DNA of 64,000 nt from positions 124,001 through 188,000 of the forward strand of contig QJPP01001716.1 of the NCBI GenBank assembly GCA_003996215.1, read 5' to 3'. The notes beneath the pieces were generated by a model that was not told the DNA's origin, made no database searches, and worked only from the letters and a program-made list of their open reading frames with translations. This document shows positions 22,743 through 34,260 of this stretch, piece by piece. The translations under genes were made by a program, and so were the position numbers. The DNA is from Jaltomata sinuosa (Eukaryota > Streptophyta > Magnoliopsida > Solanales > Solanaceae). Position 1 is the first letter of the stretch. Every line of letters begins with the position of its first letter.

Positions 22743-24239
22743 ACGCTTGGAATCACTAAGGACTTGCAGGTAACGTTGTAGTCTAGGGTTATGGTAAGGA
22801 TTTTATTTTAATCAAGTGACTAACCTCCCTACACTATCACTAGGCATTCAGGTACACCACTCACATTTTTTATTCAACTTTACCTTAGTCCTCCCTCTCA
22901 CAGCCCAAGTTTTCGCAACAATTTTCTTCCAAACACCCTTTTGTTTAGCTCATTCGGTAACACCACTCTATTCTTTTTTTCATTCATTGATCTTTTGACA
23001 CTTTCAAGAAATTCACAATATAAGCATAGGGTGCTACTTAACATTGAAGCTCAACTCCTTCTTTCCAACATTAATGCATACACCCCCAAACTTAGGCATT
23101 TGCATACATCAACATTCCATTTTTCATTCATATCCTCCCCCCAAACTTAGGCTTTTAGCCTACACTTTCATTTCTAGCAATTAGGGAGGACAGGTGCCAA
23201 GACAGAGGATTCAAAAGGGGTCAAGGTGTCTAACATGGGGTACCAACAAAAGGTTAAAGGCTCAAAGAATTTGACTAGGATCATTGTTAAAGGAAGGAAC
23301 TTTTAGGTAAATTGACTAATTCAAAAAGGTCCTAAGCTCATCTTCCAACCTAAGCAACATCTAGGATTTTGCCTTGAACCACATTCAGGGCAAGTTGTAG
23401 ATGACATGCATACACAAGAACGGAGTAACTTTACCATACAAGGCATCACAACACAAAGAGTTCACAATTAGTCTCAAAATCAATTGGAACGAATGACTTT
23501 TGACAAGTTATTCTGAGTTCACACAACTCATTTGTGAATCAACAAGCCAAACAGAGAATGAGCAAGTCATGACAAGAGAATTCCTTTTCATAATTCATTT
23601 TTCCCTCTTTGCTTTATTTCCATATTCTCTTGCCAATAAAAATTTTTGGTGGTCCCATTCGAGACAAGTGCAACATGGACTCAAAATAAATACTAAAACT
23701 TGGCATTTTCCCTTAAGAAAGTCACCTCTCAATCTATCATAGGAAAATGTCACCCGATTTGACACACAAATAAAGAAAGAAAACTCTTTCTCCCCGGGAA
23801 AGAATCGTGGTATAAAGAAAATTCTTCAGAGTTTATTCAAAACTAACCAATATCTACAAAGGCAATATTAGAACTATGTGCGCATAGATCATTTGATAAT
23901 TAGGCCTGACGTAGGCACTAACTGCAATTTGCAAAGCATGAGTAGTGAAACAATTAGTGTGTAAGACTACCCTGACAATATGGCAACCTCACATCCAAAA
24001 AAAATATCAAGCCCGATAAAGGGACAAGATAAAGTATAAGAAAATAATATCCCAACGAGGGCAATAAATAAGATCATCCAAAACATGCCCTACAAGGGCA
24101 AAAATTATCCAGAATTTATAACCAAAGCCCGGCAAGGGCAACCAAAATATAGCAAAAATAAATATCCAAGCCCAACAAGGGCAAAATAAAATATCAACAT
24201 AGATAAATGCATCCCCCAAACTTAAAAATAGCATTGAAC
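22743..24239 (-). other. 3' non-coding region of Athila element C, left part of the split element
   Basis: This is reverse-complement similar to 51490-52925 of element B (for example GGAATCACTAAGGACTTGC near 22750 and near 52915). It is therefore the region between the env-like ORF and the 3' LTR. It contains a tandem array (24008-24195) and no convincing coding frame. Its left end is cut by Tekay copy 1, and the 3' LTR of C is not present. Confidence 0.7.
24008..24195. repeat. Tandem units with CAAGGGCAA cores in element C
   Basis: About four imperfect units of 40-50 bases, each with AAGCCCGGCAAGGGCAA-like cores. Element B has two units of the same repeat in reverse orientation at 51558-51665. 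Confidence 0.7.
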
Positions 24240-25306
24240 CTAATTCTCAATCAAGAATGTAAGAGGTAAGGTGCAAAAACTCCTTGTGCCACTATTCCAA
24301 ATCACCCTCTTGTGAGTCTGCCCTGAAACTAGGTCTGGCTCTTCCCATGTTGGAATATGATGTCTCCTAAGACTCGAACAGGGTCCTCTAAAATGCTGGG
24401 TCATTATAATCATCCTCCTCATCTACCTCAGCTCCAAAGCTAGCAAACAAGTCATCAACCAGGATTGTAGTCTTACAGGGGGCTGTCATAGCTTCATCTA
24501 ACAAGCTCATATCTATAGCAGTCATAGGGACCTCCCTTTGCCTTGTCCACATCAGCCCGAATTTAGGTGAAAACCTTTTCCACAACATTAACTCTGTCAC
24601 AACGCTTGCCAAGACTATCAAAGACATCCTTCATTGCATCTTTGACAACTTTTTGGATGAGTCCTTGCAGCTTCATAGCCAATGTGCCTAGTTGGGTCTC
24701 AAAGGAGTAAGTCATGTTGACTAGGTTTTAGAGACTAAATGGAGCCAACGAATAAGAAGATGGCGAGGGTCTAGGAGGTAAAGCATATGAATGATTTCCT
24801 GATGATACGAGAGTAGGAGTACTTGGAACAAACCTTGCTGGTGAAGATACCCCATATCAAAAGTTGCATCCGAGATCCCCACATCAAAAAAACCTTGCAA
24901 GTTTCTCTTTTTTACTTTGGGAAGATTGGCATCCCACTTCTTCTTAATATCAACCACACCAGTAGTAGAAATACACCGGTCAAAGACGAAGTAGGGAATA
25001 TCAGCTCTAGTATAAAGCTTGTTGATAAGCACCGAGAAAGGCATTAAAGTTAAAGGGTGATGAGCTTTATTCACCACCACCACTATCTCTCCAAAATTCA
25101 CATAGATCCTACACATGATACAAGAAGTTAAAATGGCCTCCTTAGTGGTAGCCTTCTGATCATTCTTGAAAGGTAAGAGATAGGAATAAATGAAATCATA
25201 CGACATTTTGGCTTCAAAAAGATCTCATATTGAGGAATTTCATTACCAAATGTTGCCCATGGAGGCTCACCCATAGCAATAATCTCTGCCACCCATTTTA
25301 GCTTGT
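24240..25306 (-). pseudogene. env-like ORF of Athila element C, C-terminal part
   Basis: Entering from the insertion edge at 25306, the frame encodes about 190 residues including TKEAILTSCIMCRIYVNFGEI and LMPFSVLINKLYTRADIP (25206-24980). This is the conserved block of proteins annotated as Athila env-like or plant transposon protein. An acidic tail follows (ILVDDLFASFGAEVDEEDD, about 24420-24470). Its N-terminal part lies beyond element B at 54958-55508, so one ORF was split by a 29.7-kb insertion. Frameshifts occur near 24720 and 25200. Function unproven; no signal peptide or clear transmembrane segment is visible in this half. Confidence 0.65.
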
Positions 25307-26677
25307 TGATAAGTTGGTAATCTACCAACTTATTGAGCCTTTAATCATGAATTATCGCCATATTTTGATAAGATTTAGGGGTTCTTATGGCCTTTATTGA
25401 CATGAATGCATTTATTCTTGGTCAAAGATAGAAAACAAGAAATTGGAACCAAAGGAGCTTAAAAGGAGTTGAAGTGTGAAGTGACCAAGTAAGATGAAGA
25501 TTCTAACTTGAGGTGCAGACCTCATGCAACATGCACAACCCTTGGTGCAGTCTGCACCTCCCTATGCATGAATGCTTAGAAGAAGAAAAGAATCTATTAA
25601 AAGGGTGCGACGCCCGTGTGACATGCACAAGGCTTGGTGTGAACCACACCCCACTTCGCACGAAGATACAAGTATGATCCAAGTCTCTAGTCCATTGAAG
25701 AAGAGTTGTGTGATGCACACAACAAGACATGCAAACCGCATATCACGGTGCATAATCCACTTTTCTATGATGCTTTGGGACCCAATTTGGGCATAGTTTT
25801 TTTATAGTTTATGGATAGTTTTTAGTTTTTGAAGCAAGTTTATCTCCCAAGGAAAGAAAGAGGTTTTCAATATATTCTCCTAATCTTCAACCTTGGACTT
25901 GTAAATTTGAGCTTGGATATTGGATTCTTGCTATAATTAATGAAAAGGACTTTGAATTTCCCTCTGAGTATACTTTCTTCTTCCTTTAGCATGAGTGGCT
26001 AAGTCTCCTTGTCTAGGGATGTGTTGATGATGGGTACTTGATAAAAGGGTATGTGTCTTGCTTATTTATGTTTATAATTGCTAATATAACATAGGTCTAG
26101 TGATTTCACCATATTTTAACTCTAAAATTGGTGGTTGCAAAGATTGATTTAATTTACTTAATTGTGTTCTTGCTTGAGAAAGAGGTTCATAATTTTGGAT
26201 GTGAAATTGTTAATGAGTACTTAGGATTCCACTTAGATTGAGGCTAGAAATAGCTCAATTCAACGGAAACACCTATTTAAGGGTTAAGCTAAATATGGTG
26301 TGACCTCTCCAAGCCTATGTTGGTTGGTTTATGCCTAAGAAAGGGTGGTTGAACATATATCATTGGATAGATGATTGTTAGATCAAAATATTAACATTCA
26401 TGCCTAAAACCAATGCTACCTATGTTACTTAGTAAAAAATTATGCAATTGAACAAGTACCTTGACCCGTGTTCGAGTCCCATCAGAAGCACATCCCTAGT
26501 CATCCTGTCTCTTGTTTATACCTCGCATTTACTTTATTGTTTGGTTTGGAATTGAAATGTGACAGATTTCTAATTCCCTCCTATTGACATTATTTGTTGT
26601 TTGGACGATCTACTCACATTGTGAGGTTCTTTATACAGTGTCTTTGGCTAAGCTACAATTCCCTGTGTAATCGACCT
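25307..26677 (+). repeat. 5' LTR of element B, first part
   Basis: Begins TGATAAGTTGG with a perfect 11-bp hairpin (stems 25309-25319 and 25323-25333). By eye it differs from the 3' LTR (53479) at roughly one base in ten over the first 260. It is interrupted at GACCT by Tekay copy 3 and finishes at 36237-36319. Confidence 0.9.
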
Positions 26678-29193
26678 TGTAACACCTCGGAAATTAAACC
26701 AGCTATCTAAGTTTAAATCTCAGAAAAATTTCATGTTTCAGGAATGACAGGTTTAAACCACGGACCGTGGTTCTAACCACGGGTCGTGGAATGGAACTGT
26801 GATTCCTTTTGGTTGATTCAGCCTCTGTTCTGGAACCACGAGGTTGTTATACGGATCATGGTTCAAACCACAGGTCTATCCTGTGCACTCGTGGAACAAT
26901 ACAATACAGGGATAACCCTGACATGACTCAATTCCCGTCTTCTCTAGTGGGAATTCTGATCCCGAATAACTAAATAGCGTCAGTGAGGATGCCCAGTAGC
27001 TTCTCTTTCAGCTTCTTAACCGCGTGGGGCCTTTCCCTCTCTTCCTCTTTTTTGAAGGTAACCGTCCAGTCTTTCCAGTGAGGGTCTTGCAATCATTCCA
27101 ATCCCTCTACTCTAGTATTAGCAGTTTCCTGAAGCCATTCTGCTATCATTCTAGTTGTTAGTAAAGTGACTGCCGTTGTTGATGTTCGATCGTTTAACTC
27201 GCAGTCAAGGAATCTTCCTGATCTGCGAACAGAACCGAAGGAGGTTACCGCGACAACAAACCAACATGCATGATTTAGAGAAGGATGATGATCTACGTGT
27301 ACTCATATCAGAGGGTTGTCAAGTCCCTCTGAAATGATGAATCAATTCTATAACTCATCGTCCAAATGACGAATCGTAGTCCTGACTCATGGTTTGACCA
27401 AGGACCAGCTAGGTCCCCAGGAACCACGACTCCAAATGACAATCCATTGTTCATTCTACGGGTCCGTCCTGTTGACCCGTAGAAGTGCTTCTGCAGCTTG
27501 ACTAGTTGGCCAAGAACCATGAGTTGGAACCATAGGTCGTGGTCCAAACGGTGACCCATAGAACTGACCCGTGGTCCCTGAAACCGACCATTTTTCCAGA
27601 TTTTCTAAAATATGTCCCAGGGGTATTTTAGTCATTATCCACCCTTTTAACTCCTAAATGATGTTATTTTGACTATTTCAAGAAGGGTTTTCACCCTCAT
27701 TAGCCTAAGTTCCTTCTCATTACTTCACTCTTCTCCCAAAGAGGGAAATTCTTCTCAAAGATTCAAGTCTCAAGCTCCAAGTTCAAGCCTCCTAAGTCTT
27801 TCCAATTCAAGTGGTAATCTTCAATCAAGGTATGTGGGTATTCAACAATGGGTTCCTTTCACTCTTGTGCCCAAAACCCCTAATTCTTATGTTAAATCAT
27901 AAGCTTGTGAAATTAGGGTTTTGATCTAAATTGGAGAAAACTTATGAAATCAGTTTCTATGCTTAAATTCATGGTTTCTTATAGCTTAATTATGATTCCT
28001 TTATTGGTTTTAAAAGCCCAAGCCTCTAAAGTTGATTTCTAGAATGATTCCATTGAATTGCATATTTTCAAGAGAAATTTGACATGATTAGATATCATGA
28101 CCTTATGTATTTTTTGAAATTGCATGCCCAATTCTTCATGTATGAATTTAGAAAGGAAATGCATTATTTCAATTATGGCTATGTTAAGTCTTTTGATGTA
28201 TGAGTTGAATTGCATGGCATTCAGATATGTCTTATTGTTTTTCAACAGTTTTGACATCAGATATGTCACCAGTTATGATCAGTTTTGGCATCAGATATGC
28301 TCCAGTATTATATGAGCTATAAGTATATTTTGGGAGTAGTATTTAGCACCGAGTTGGACCGGGTAAGAGTACCCTTAGTCCCAGAACTACGTTCCCTCAT
28401 AGGTTTATAAGTCCCCTCTGTTAGGCATCAGTTTTAGTGATCATGCCACAGTCATGCCTTTATACCCTGGCAAGGTATATTGGGTCCTCTCAATAGGGCA
28501 TATAAATCAGATTCCATGTAGCTCACATGGTCTATGTCAGTTAGAGAACCTCCCACAGAAATAGTTTATTCTTTAAAAATGTACTTGAGTCTTATTCAGA
28601 TTTCAGACTCTTGTTTATGATCATGTTTCCAGCTTATGGTGTTTTATAGAGTCATTTGCATCCAGTTTTACTTTTAAAGTATGATTTTGATTGTTAAAGC
28701 ATATTCAGCATGTTTTAAACTGTTTATCATGTTCATGCATCGCTCATATACTCGGTACATCCTATAGTACTGATGTATATCTTGTGATGCATCCTTTGAT
28801 GATGCAGATTCAGGAGTCCCTTCCCAGGCATGTGGCTAGAGCTTCTAGACCACTCTATCTGTCAGCTGTTGTGAGTCCTCTTAGGTCGAGTACTAGTTAT
28901 GTTATTAGCTTGTGTTAGCTTTTCATTTCCATACTTTGAGTTAGATAGGGTCTTGTCCTAGCAAACCTATATGTCATAAGTAGAGGCTTTTCAGACATAG
29001 ACAGTATTTGAGTCTTTTTTCGTATCTTGTATGCCTATTTGACTTGATTATCCATTTATGTTATTTCGACTTTATCTATTATGCTTCTGCTTATCTTTTG
29101 TTATGCTTGAGAATGCTATGACCAAGGGTTAGCTTGAGGCACTTATGGTCCCAAGCCCGTGTTACCACTAGGGGGAAACCTCGGGGCGTGACA
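26678..29193 (+). repeat. 5' LTR of Tekay copy 3, with a 416-bp foreign insert
   Basis: Runs from TGTAACACCTCGG to CGGGGCGTGACA, 2516 bases. The excess over other Tekay LTRs is mainly the segment 26893-27308. CCACGGGTCGTGG at 26778-26790 is a perfect example of the Tekay palindrome. Confidence 0.85.
26893..27308. other. Unexplained 416-bp segment inside the 5' LTR of Tekay copy 3
   Basis: The inverted partner LTR (31136-32014) reads straight through this point, with 11 bases (TTGAAATTGGA) replaced by this segment. It matches no other part of the window, is less A/T-rich than its surroundings and shows no terminal inverted repeat. On the minus strand one frame is open for about 80 codons apart from a single TGA (contains LQDPHWKDWTVTFKKEEERE). 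Source not recognised; organelle DNA or a captured nuclear sequence are possibilities only. Confidence 0.6.
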
Positions 29194-29197
29194 AACT

Positions 29198-29210
29198 TGG
29201 TATTAGAGCC
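29198..29210 (+). other. Primer-binding site of Tekay copy 3 (initiator tRNA-Met)
   Basis: TGGTATTAGAGCC, one change from the tRNA-iMet complement TGGTATCAGAGCC, four bases after the LTR. Confidence 0.85.
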
Positions 29211-29401
29211 TTAGGTTCAAGAGTCCTAGGATGTCTGAAAGCCACATCGAGTAGATTCTCTTTCATGTGTGTCAAGCGTGCCATGCATATGAGAGAGAAG
29301 CTATGAGATGTCTTGAAAAACGTTACTTCTTTCATGATCACCTCGTGCGATAGAGCTTAACTCCAATGTTCCTCTAATCCTTATCTTGTACATTTCAGAT
29401 T

Positions 29402-30600
29402 ATGCCTCCTCGACGTGCTATGCCTCACCGAGCCGCTCAAAATGTTGTTCCTCCCATTCTAGTCCCCGATGTCACAAATGAGGAGTTCAGAAATGCATCC
29501 ATTTTCTAGCCCAGAATTTTTCCACTCAGGCCAATCAGTAGGCTCCTGCCCTAGTCCACCCTCAAGGTAGGGTAGCATCCCGAGTTCGTGACTTCGTCTG
29601 GATGAACCCACCCGAATTTTGGGGTTCAAAAGTGAGTGAGGACCCGCTCAACTTTATTGATGAAGTGAAGAAGATCTTTGAAGTTATGCAAGTGGTTAGG
29701 GTTGATTGTGTTGAGCTTGCCTCTTATCAACTCAAGGATGTAGCTCATATTTGGTTCACGCAATGGAAGAAGGCTAGGGTGAGGGACGCAGTCCCCACGA
29801 CTTGGGAATGTTTTGAGAGGGCCTTCCTTAATAGGTTCTTCCCCCGAGTTAAGGCAAGCGAAGGTGGAGGAATTTGTGAATTTGAGAAAGAGATGGATGT
29901 AGGTTCAAGAGTACAGTTTGAAGTTTACTCAATTGTCTAGATATGCTCCCTCCATGGTAGCAGACCTGCATGATCAAATGAGCAAGTTCATATATGGGGT
30001 TTTTGATATGGTGAAAAAGAGTGTAGGTCTGCCTTATTGATGAGTGATATGAACATTTCTCGACTCATGAATCATACCCATCAGATTGAGGTTGACAAGA
30101 TTAGGGAGATGGCAAGGGAGAACAAAAAAGCTAGATCTGAGGGTTCAAGATTTAGCCATCAGAAGTTCGGGGGCGTACATCGCTCTTCCTTTCAGAAGTG
30201 ATCGTCAGGGCCCGTGCATTCTTCTGCCAGTACTCCTTCTCAGGCCTCCAGGCCTCACCATGATCAGTCCAGTAGAGGTGTAGGCTCTTATACTCAGGGT
30301 GGTGGTGCAAAGGGGCCTTCTTTCCCCGTTTGTACCAAGTGTGGGAAGAATCACCCCGGTGAGTGTTTGGCTGGTAGAAAGGGTTATTTTGGGTTTGGTC
30401 AGACTGGGCTTCGTATTAGAGATTTCCCTTAAGCGAGGAAGGGACAGGGAGGTAGGACTCAGCCTACCCCAGCATCTTCAGGAGGTAGACCAGCCCAGCA
30501 GGGCGTAGCTTCTAGTTTATGCAGTCAGCGCCAGAACCATCTTTATCCTATGTCCTCCCGTCAGGATCAGGAGAGTTCTCCAGATATAGTTACTGGTATG
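29402..30600 (+). pseudogene. gag of Tekay copy 3
   Basis: ATG 29402 (MPPRRAMPHRAAQ). The capsid-like core at 29602-29880 has FIDEVKKIFEVMQV, LKDVAHIWFTQWKKARVRD and TWECFERAFLNRFFP. A frameshift near 29860 moves the reading frame. The nucleocapsid segment (about 30330-30430) keeps one knuckle, CTKCGKNHPGEC. The second has lost its cysteines and histidine (YFGFGQTGLRIRDFP in place of the usual C-x2-C-x4-H-x4-C). Stops are frequent. Confidence 0.8.
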
Positions 30601-31136
30601 TTGAAAGTCCTCTCTTGATGTGTATGCTTTGGTGGACCCTAGTGCCTCCTTATCTTTTGTAACCCCTTATGTTGCTTGTATGTTTGAGATTTGTTCGGAT
30701 CAGCTTTGGAACTCTTTTGTGTATCTACTCCTGTTGGTGAGTCAGTCCTGGCCAAAAGAATCTACTAAAATTTCCCTATTTCATTCCTCCATAGAGTCAC
30801 TTCAGCGGATCTAGTAGAGTTAGAGATCATGGATTTTGATATTATCCTTGGTATGGACTGGTTGTATGCATTTTATGCCTCTGTTGATTGCCGTACTCGT
30901 GTGGTTAGTTTTAAGTTTCCTAATGAACCTGTTTTAGAATGGAAAGTTAGTCCCTCTTTCTCGAAAAGTCATTTCATATCTTATCTTAAATCTAGGAAGA
31001 TAGTTTCAAAGGGGTATGTTTATCACATAGTGCGGGTTATGGACACGGAGTCTGAAACCCCATCCCTTCAGTATGTTCCTATTGTGAATGAGTTTCTAGA
31101 AGTGTTTCCCAAGGATTTGCACAGATTCCCTCCCAA
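30601..31136 (+). pseudogene. Protease of Tekay copy 3, cut by the inversion
   Basis: VYALVDPSASLSFVTPY (active-site D-P-S where a glycine is expected), IILGMDWLYAFYASVDC and the tail YHIVRVMDTESETPSL. Frameshifts lie near 30760-30830. Coding similarity ends at FPPN, just before the PR-RT linker, where the inverted block starts. Confidence 0.8.
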
Positions 31137-32014
31137 TAGAAACTGATTTCATAAGTTTTTCCCAATTTAGATCAAAACTCTAATTTCACAAGCTCATGAT
31201 TTAACATAAGAATTGGGGGTTTTGGGCACAAAGGTGAAAGGAACTCATTGTTTAATACCCACATACCTTGATTGAAGATAACCCACTTGAATTGGAAATA
31301 CTTAGGAGGCTTGAACTTGGAGCTTTAGACTTGAAGCTTGGAGAAGAATTTCCCTCTGTGGGAGAAGAGTGAAGTAATGAGAAGGAACTTAGGCTAATGA
31401 GGGTGAAAACCCTTCTTGAAATAGTCAAAATGACTTCATTTAGGAGTTAAAAGGGTGGGTAGTGACTAAAATACCCCTGGGACATATTTAAGAAAATCTG
31501 GAAAAATGGTCAGTTTCAGGGACCACGGGTAAGTTCTACGGGTCGTAGTTTGGACCACGACCCGTGGTTCCAACTCGTGGTTTTTGGCCAACTAGTCAGG
31601 CTACAGAAGCACTTCTACGGGTCAACAGGATAGACCCATAGAATGAATGACGGATCATCCTTTGGAGTTGTGGTTCCTGGGGACCTAGCTGGTCCTTGGT
31701 CAAACCACGAGTCAGGACTACGATTCATCGTTTGGATGACGAGTCATAGAATTGAGTCATCATTTCAGAGGGACTTGCCAACCCTCTGATCCAATTTCAA
31801 CGAGTGGATAGGAAGGACCCGTGGTTTGAACCACGGTCCGTAGAACCAACTCGTAGTTCCAGACCAGAGGTTGAATCAACCAAAGGGAATCACGGTTCCA
31901 TTCCATGACCCGTGGTTAGAACCATGGTCCATGGTTTGGACCCGTCATTCCTGAACCATGAAATTTTTCTGAGATTTTAACTTAGATAGCTGGTTTGATT
32001 TCTGGGGTGGTACA
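31136..32014 (-). repeat. Inverted first part of the 3' LTR of Tekay copy 3
   Basis: This is the reverse complement of 26678 to about 27960 without the 416-bp segment, ending ...GGTGGTACA at 32014 next to the polypurine tract. Its palindrome-rich blocks are at 31520-31960. Confidence 0.9.
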
Positions 32015-32032
32015 ATATCTCCCCTTTGGGAT
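32015..32032 (-). other. Polypurine tract of Tekay copy 3 (inverted block)
   Basis: Minus strand CCCAAAGGGGAGATAT lies directly against the inverted LTR. Confidence 0.75.
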
Positions 32033-32248
32033 CATTCGTCCTCGAATGAAGACTAAACAAGGGAAAACTGAAGAGAAAATAGCCCAACCAGCAACAGAAC
32101 ATGGAAATCAAAGAGTAAACATAAAAACTAAACTTTTCAACTTGAAAACATGATAAACTAACTTCGTAAAATATGGGTGCATGCTAGAATCATGAGAAGA
32201 ACTGGTGGTATAGAATCAGAGGGACATACTAAGGAGGAAACTAGTACC

Positions 32249-33616
32249 TCAAGCTGGAACTGACTCAGAAGGAAAGAGATGGGGATATTTGTCCTTCATG
32301 GCCTCTTCCGCTTCCCAAGTAGCTCCTTCAACAAGCTGATTTCTCCAAAGAACTTTTACCGAAACAACTTCTTTATTTCTCAACCTCCAAATCTGATGAT
32401 CAAGGATCTCTACAGGAACCTCCTCATAGGTGAGACTATCCTTCACACCCACATCCTCCAAAGATACAATCAAGCTCGGATCACTAACACACTTCTTCAA
32501 AAAGGAAACATGGAAAATGGGATGAACCGCTTCCAACTCTGATGGCAAATCCAACTCATAAGTAACCTTACCAACCTTCCTTATAATCTGATAAGGACTT
32601 ATAAAACAGGGACTAAGCTTCCCCTTCTTGCCAAATCTCATCACACCCTTCACTGGTGACACCTTAAGGAAAACCCAATCATCAACTCCAAATTCCAACT
32701 CCCTTCTCCTCACATCCGCATAAGATTTTTGTCGACTCTGAGCGGTCTGCAACCTTTCCCTAATAAGCTGAACCTTCTCCATAGTCTCATGAACCGAATC
32801 TAGACCAATCAAGGATGTCTCACCTACCTCAAACCAACCAATAGGAGACTTATATCTCCGGCCATAAAGTGCCTCATATTGAGCCATCTGGATGCTAGAG
32901 TGAAAGCTGTTGTTGTAGGCAAACTTGATAAGAGGTAAGTGATCATCCCAATTACCTTTGAAGTTGATCACACATGCTCTCAACTTATCCTTCAAAGTTT
33001 GAATAGTGCACTCTGCCTCACCGTCTATCTGAGGGTGAAAATCTATGCTAAGCTTCACCTGGGTACCAAGACCTTTTTGAAATGATCTCCAAAACTGAGA
33101 TATAAACTGAGGACCTCTATTAGAAATGATAGACAAGGTAACACCATACAATCGAACTATCTCCCGGATGTAGAGTCTGGCATAATCGTCTACTGAATTA
33201 GTAGTCTTAACACCCAAGAAGTGGGATAACTTGGTCATCCGGTCGACAATCACACAAATGGAATCATGTTGCCTTCGAGTATGAGGCAGACCAGTAATAA
33301 AGTCCATATTGATTGCTTCCCATTTCCATGTGGGAAGGTCAATATCTTGAATCATACCACCTGGCCTTTGATCCTCCACATTTACTTGTTGATAGTTGGG
33401 ACACTTAGCCACAAATCCGGTTATGTCCATCTTCATACCATTCCACCAAAAGACTTCCCGTAGATCACGGTACATCTTAGTAGCACCCGGATGAATGGAA
33501 TATCTAGAACCATGAGACTCAGTCAAAATTTGCTGTCTAAACCCATCTACATCTGGCACACATAAGAGACCCTGATAACGAAGAACACCATCTCTCCCTT
33601 GGGAGAAAACCTCCAC
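32249..33616 (-). CDS. Integrase with C-terminal chromodomain, Tekay copy 3; open but with changed key residues
   Basis: An uninterrupted frame of 455 codons, the longest coding stretch in the window. Order: zinc-binding domain (H-GSRYSI-H; CPNY where CPNC is expected, so one zinc ligand is lost), catalytic core with INMDFITGLP (first Asp), and IISNRGPQFISQFW (second Asp replaced by Asn). The Glu region DGEAECTIQTL and the GPY-like C-terminal domain (KLSPCFISPYQIIRKVG) follow, then the chromodomain LDHQIWRLRNKEVVSVKVLW...ATWEAEEAM. Copies 1 and 2 have stops or deletions here. The ATG at 33616 is internal to pol. Open frame does not mean activity: two key residues are gone. Confidence 0.85.
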   Translation of the reverse strand: MEVFSQGRDGVLRYQGLLCVPDVDGFRQQILTESHGSRYSIHPGATKMYRDLREVFWWNGMKMDITGFVAKCPNYQQVNVEDQRPGGMIQDIDLPTWKWEAINMDFITGLPHTRRQHDSICVIVDRMTKLSHFLGVKTTNSVDDYARLYIREIVRLYGVTLSIISNRGPQFISQFWRSFQKGLGTQVKLSIDFHPQIDGEAECTIQTLKDKLRACVINFKGNWDDHLPLIKFAYNNSFHSSIQMAQYEALYGRRYKSPIGWFEVGETSLIGLDSVHETMEKVQLIRERLQTAQSRQKSYADVRRRELEFGVDDWVFLKVSPVKGVMRFGKKGKLSPCFISPYQIIRKVGKVTYELDLPSELEAVHPIFHVSFLKKCVSDPSLIVSLEDVGVKDSLTYEEVPVEILDHQIWRLRNKEVVSVKVLWRNQLVEGATWEAEEAMKDKYPHLFPSESVPA

Positions 33617-34260
33617 CCACTGCTGATGAGTTGCACCCTTAAGCTAAAGTAGAATGGGTCCTTGTCTTGCTTTGCTTCACCTCAGCTACCAAGGATGATT
33701 CAGCACCATTTTGTACAATCACACCACCTTCTGTCGAGTCCATAAGGCGATCTCCCAAACGAGCAAGCCTATGAACCTCTTTAACCAATTCCTTCTACCC
33801 ATCTTCAATAGAAGTCACACTTCCTATGGACAGTCTACCCAAAGCATCTGCCACTACATTGGCCTTACCCGGATGGTAAAGCACACTCATATCATAATCC
33901 TTAAGAAGATCAAGCCATCTCCTTTGTCATAAATTCAATTCTTTTTGAGTGAATAGATACTGAAGACTCTTATGATCGGTGAATACATCCACATGCACCC
34001 CATACAAATAATGTTTCCAAATCTTCAAAGCAAAGACCACGGCAGCCAACTCAAGATCATGAGTCGGATAGTTCTTCTTATGAGTCTTAAGCTGTCTCAA
34101 AGCATAAGCAATCACCTTACCACGCTGCATCAAAACACAACCCAAACCAATCCTAGAAGCATCACAATGTACAACAAAATCATCTAGGCCCTCGATAGAG
34201 CTAACACTGGAGTTGTGGTCAATCTAGTCTTCAATTCCTGAAAGTTCTTCTCACACAAGT
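33617..34260 (-). pseudogene. RNase H of Tekay copy 3 (inverted block)
   Basis: Minus strand with VIAYALRQLKTHKKNYPTHD, LAAVVFALKIWKHYLYG and VFTDHKSLQYLFTQKELN (33927-34145). The connection towards integrase (ALGRLSIGS-like, about 33840-33790) follows. The frame is broken near 33930 and 33660. Confidence 0.75.

Noticed and set aside
22816..23150. Plus-strand ORFs with hydrophobic stretches (22816-22998, 22941-23150)
   Set aside because: They lie in the 3' non-coding region of element C; the corresponding part of element B has no matching frame.
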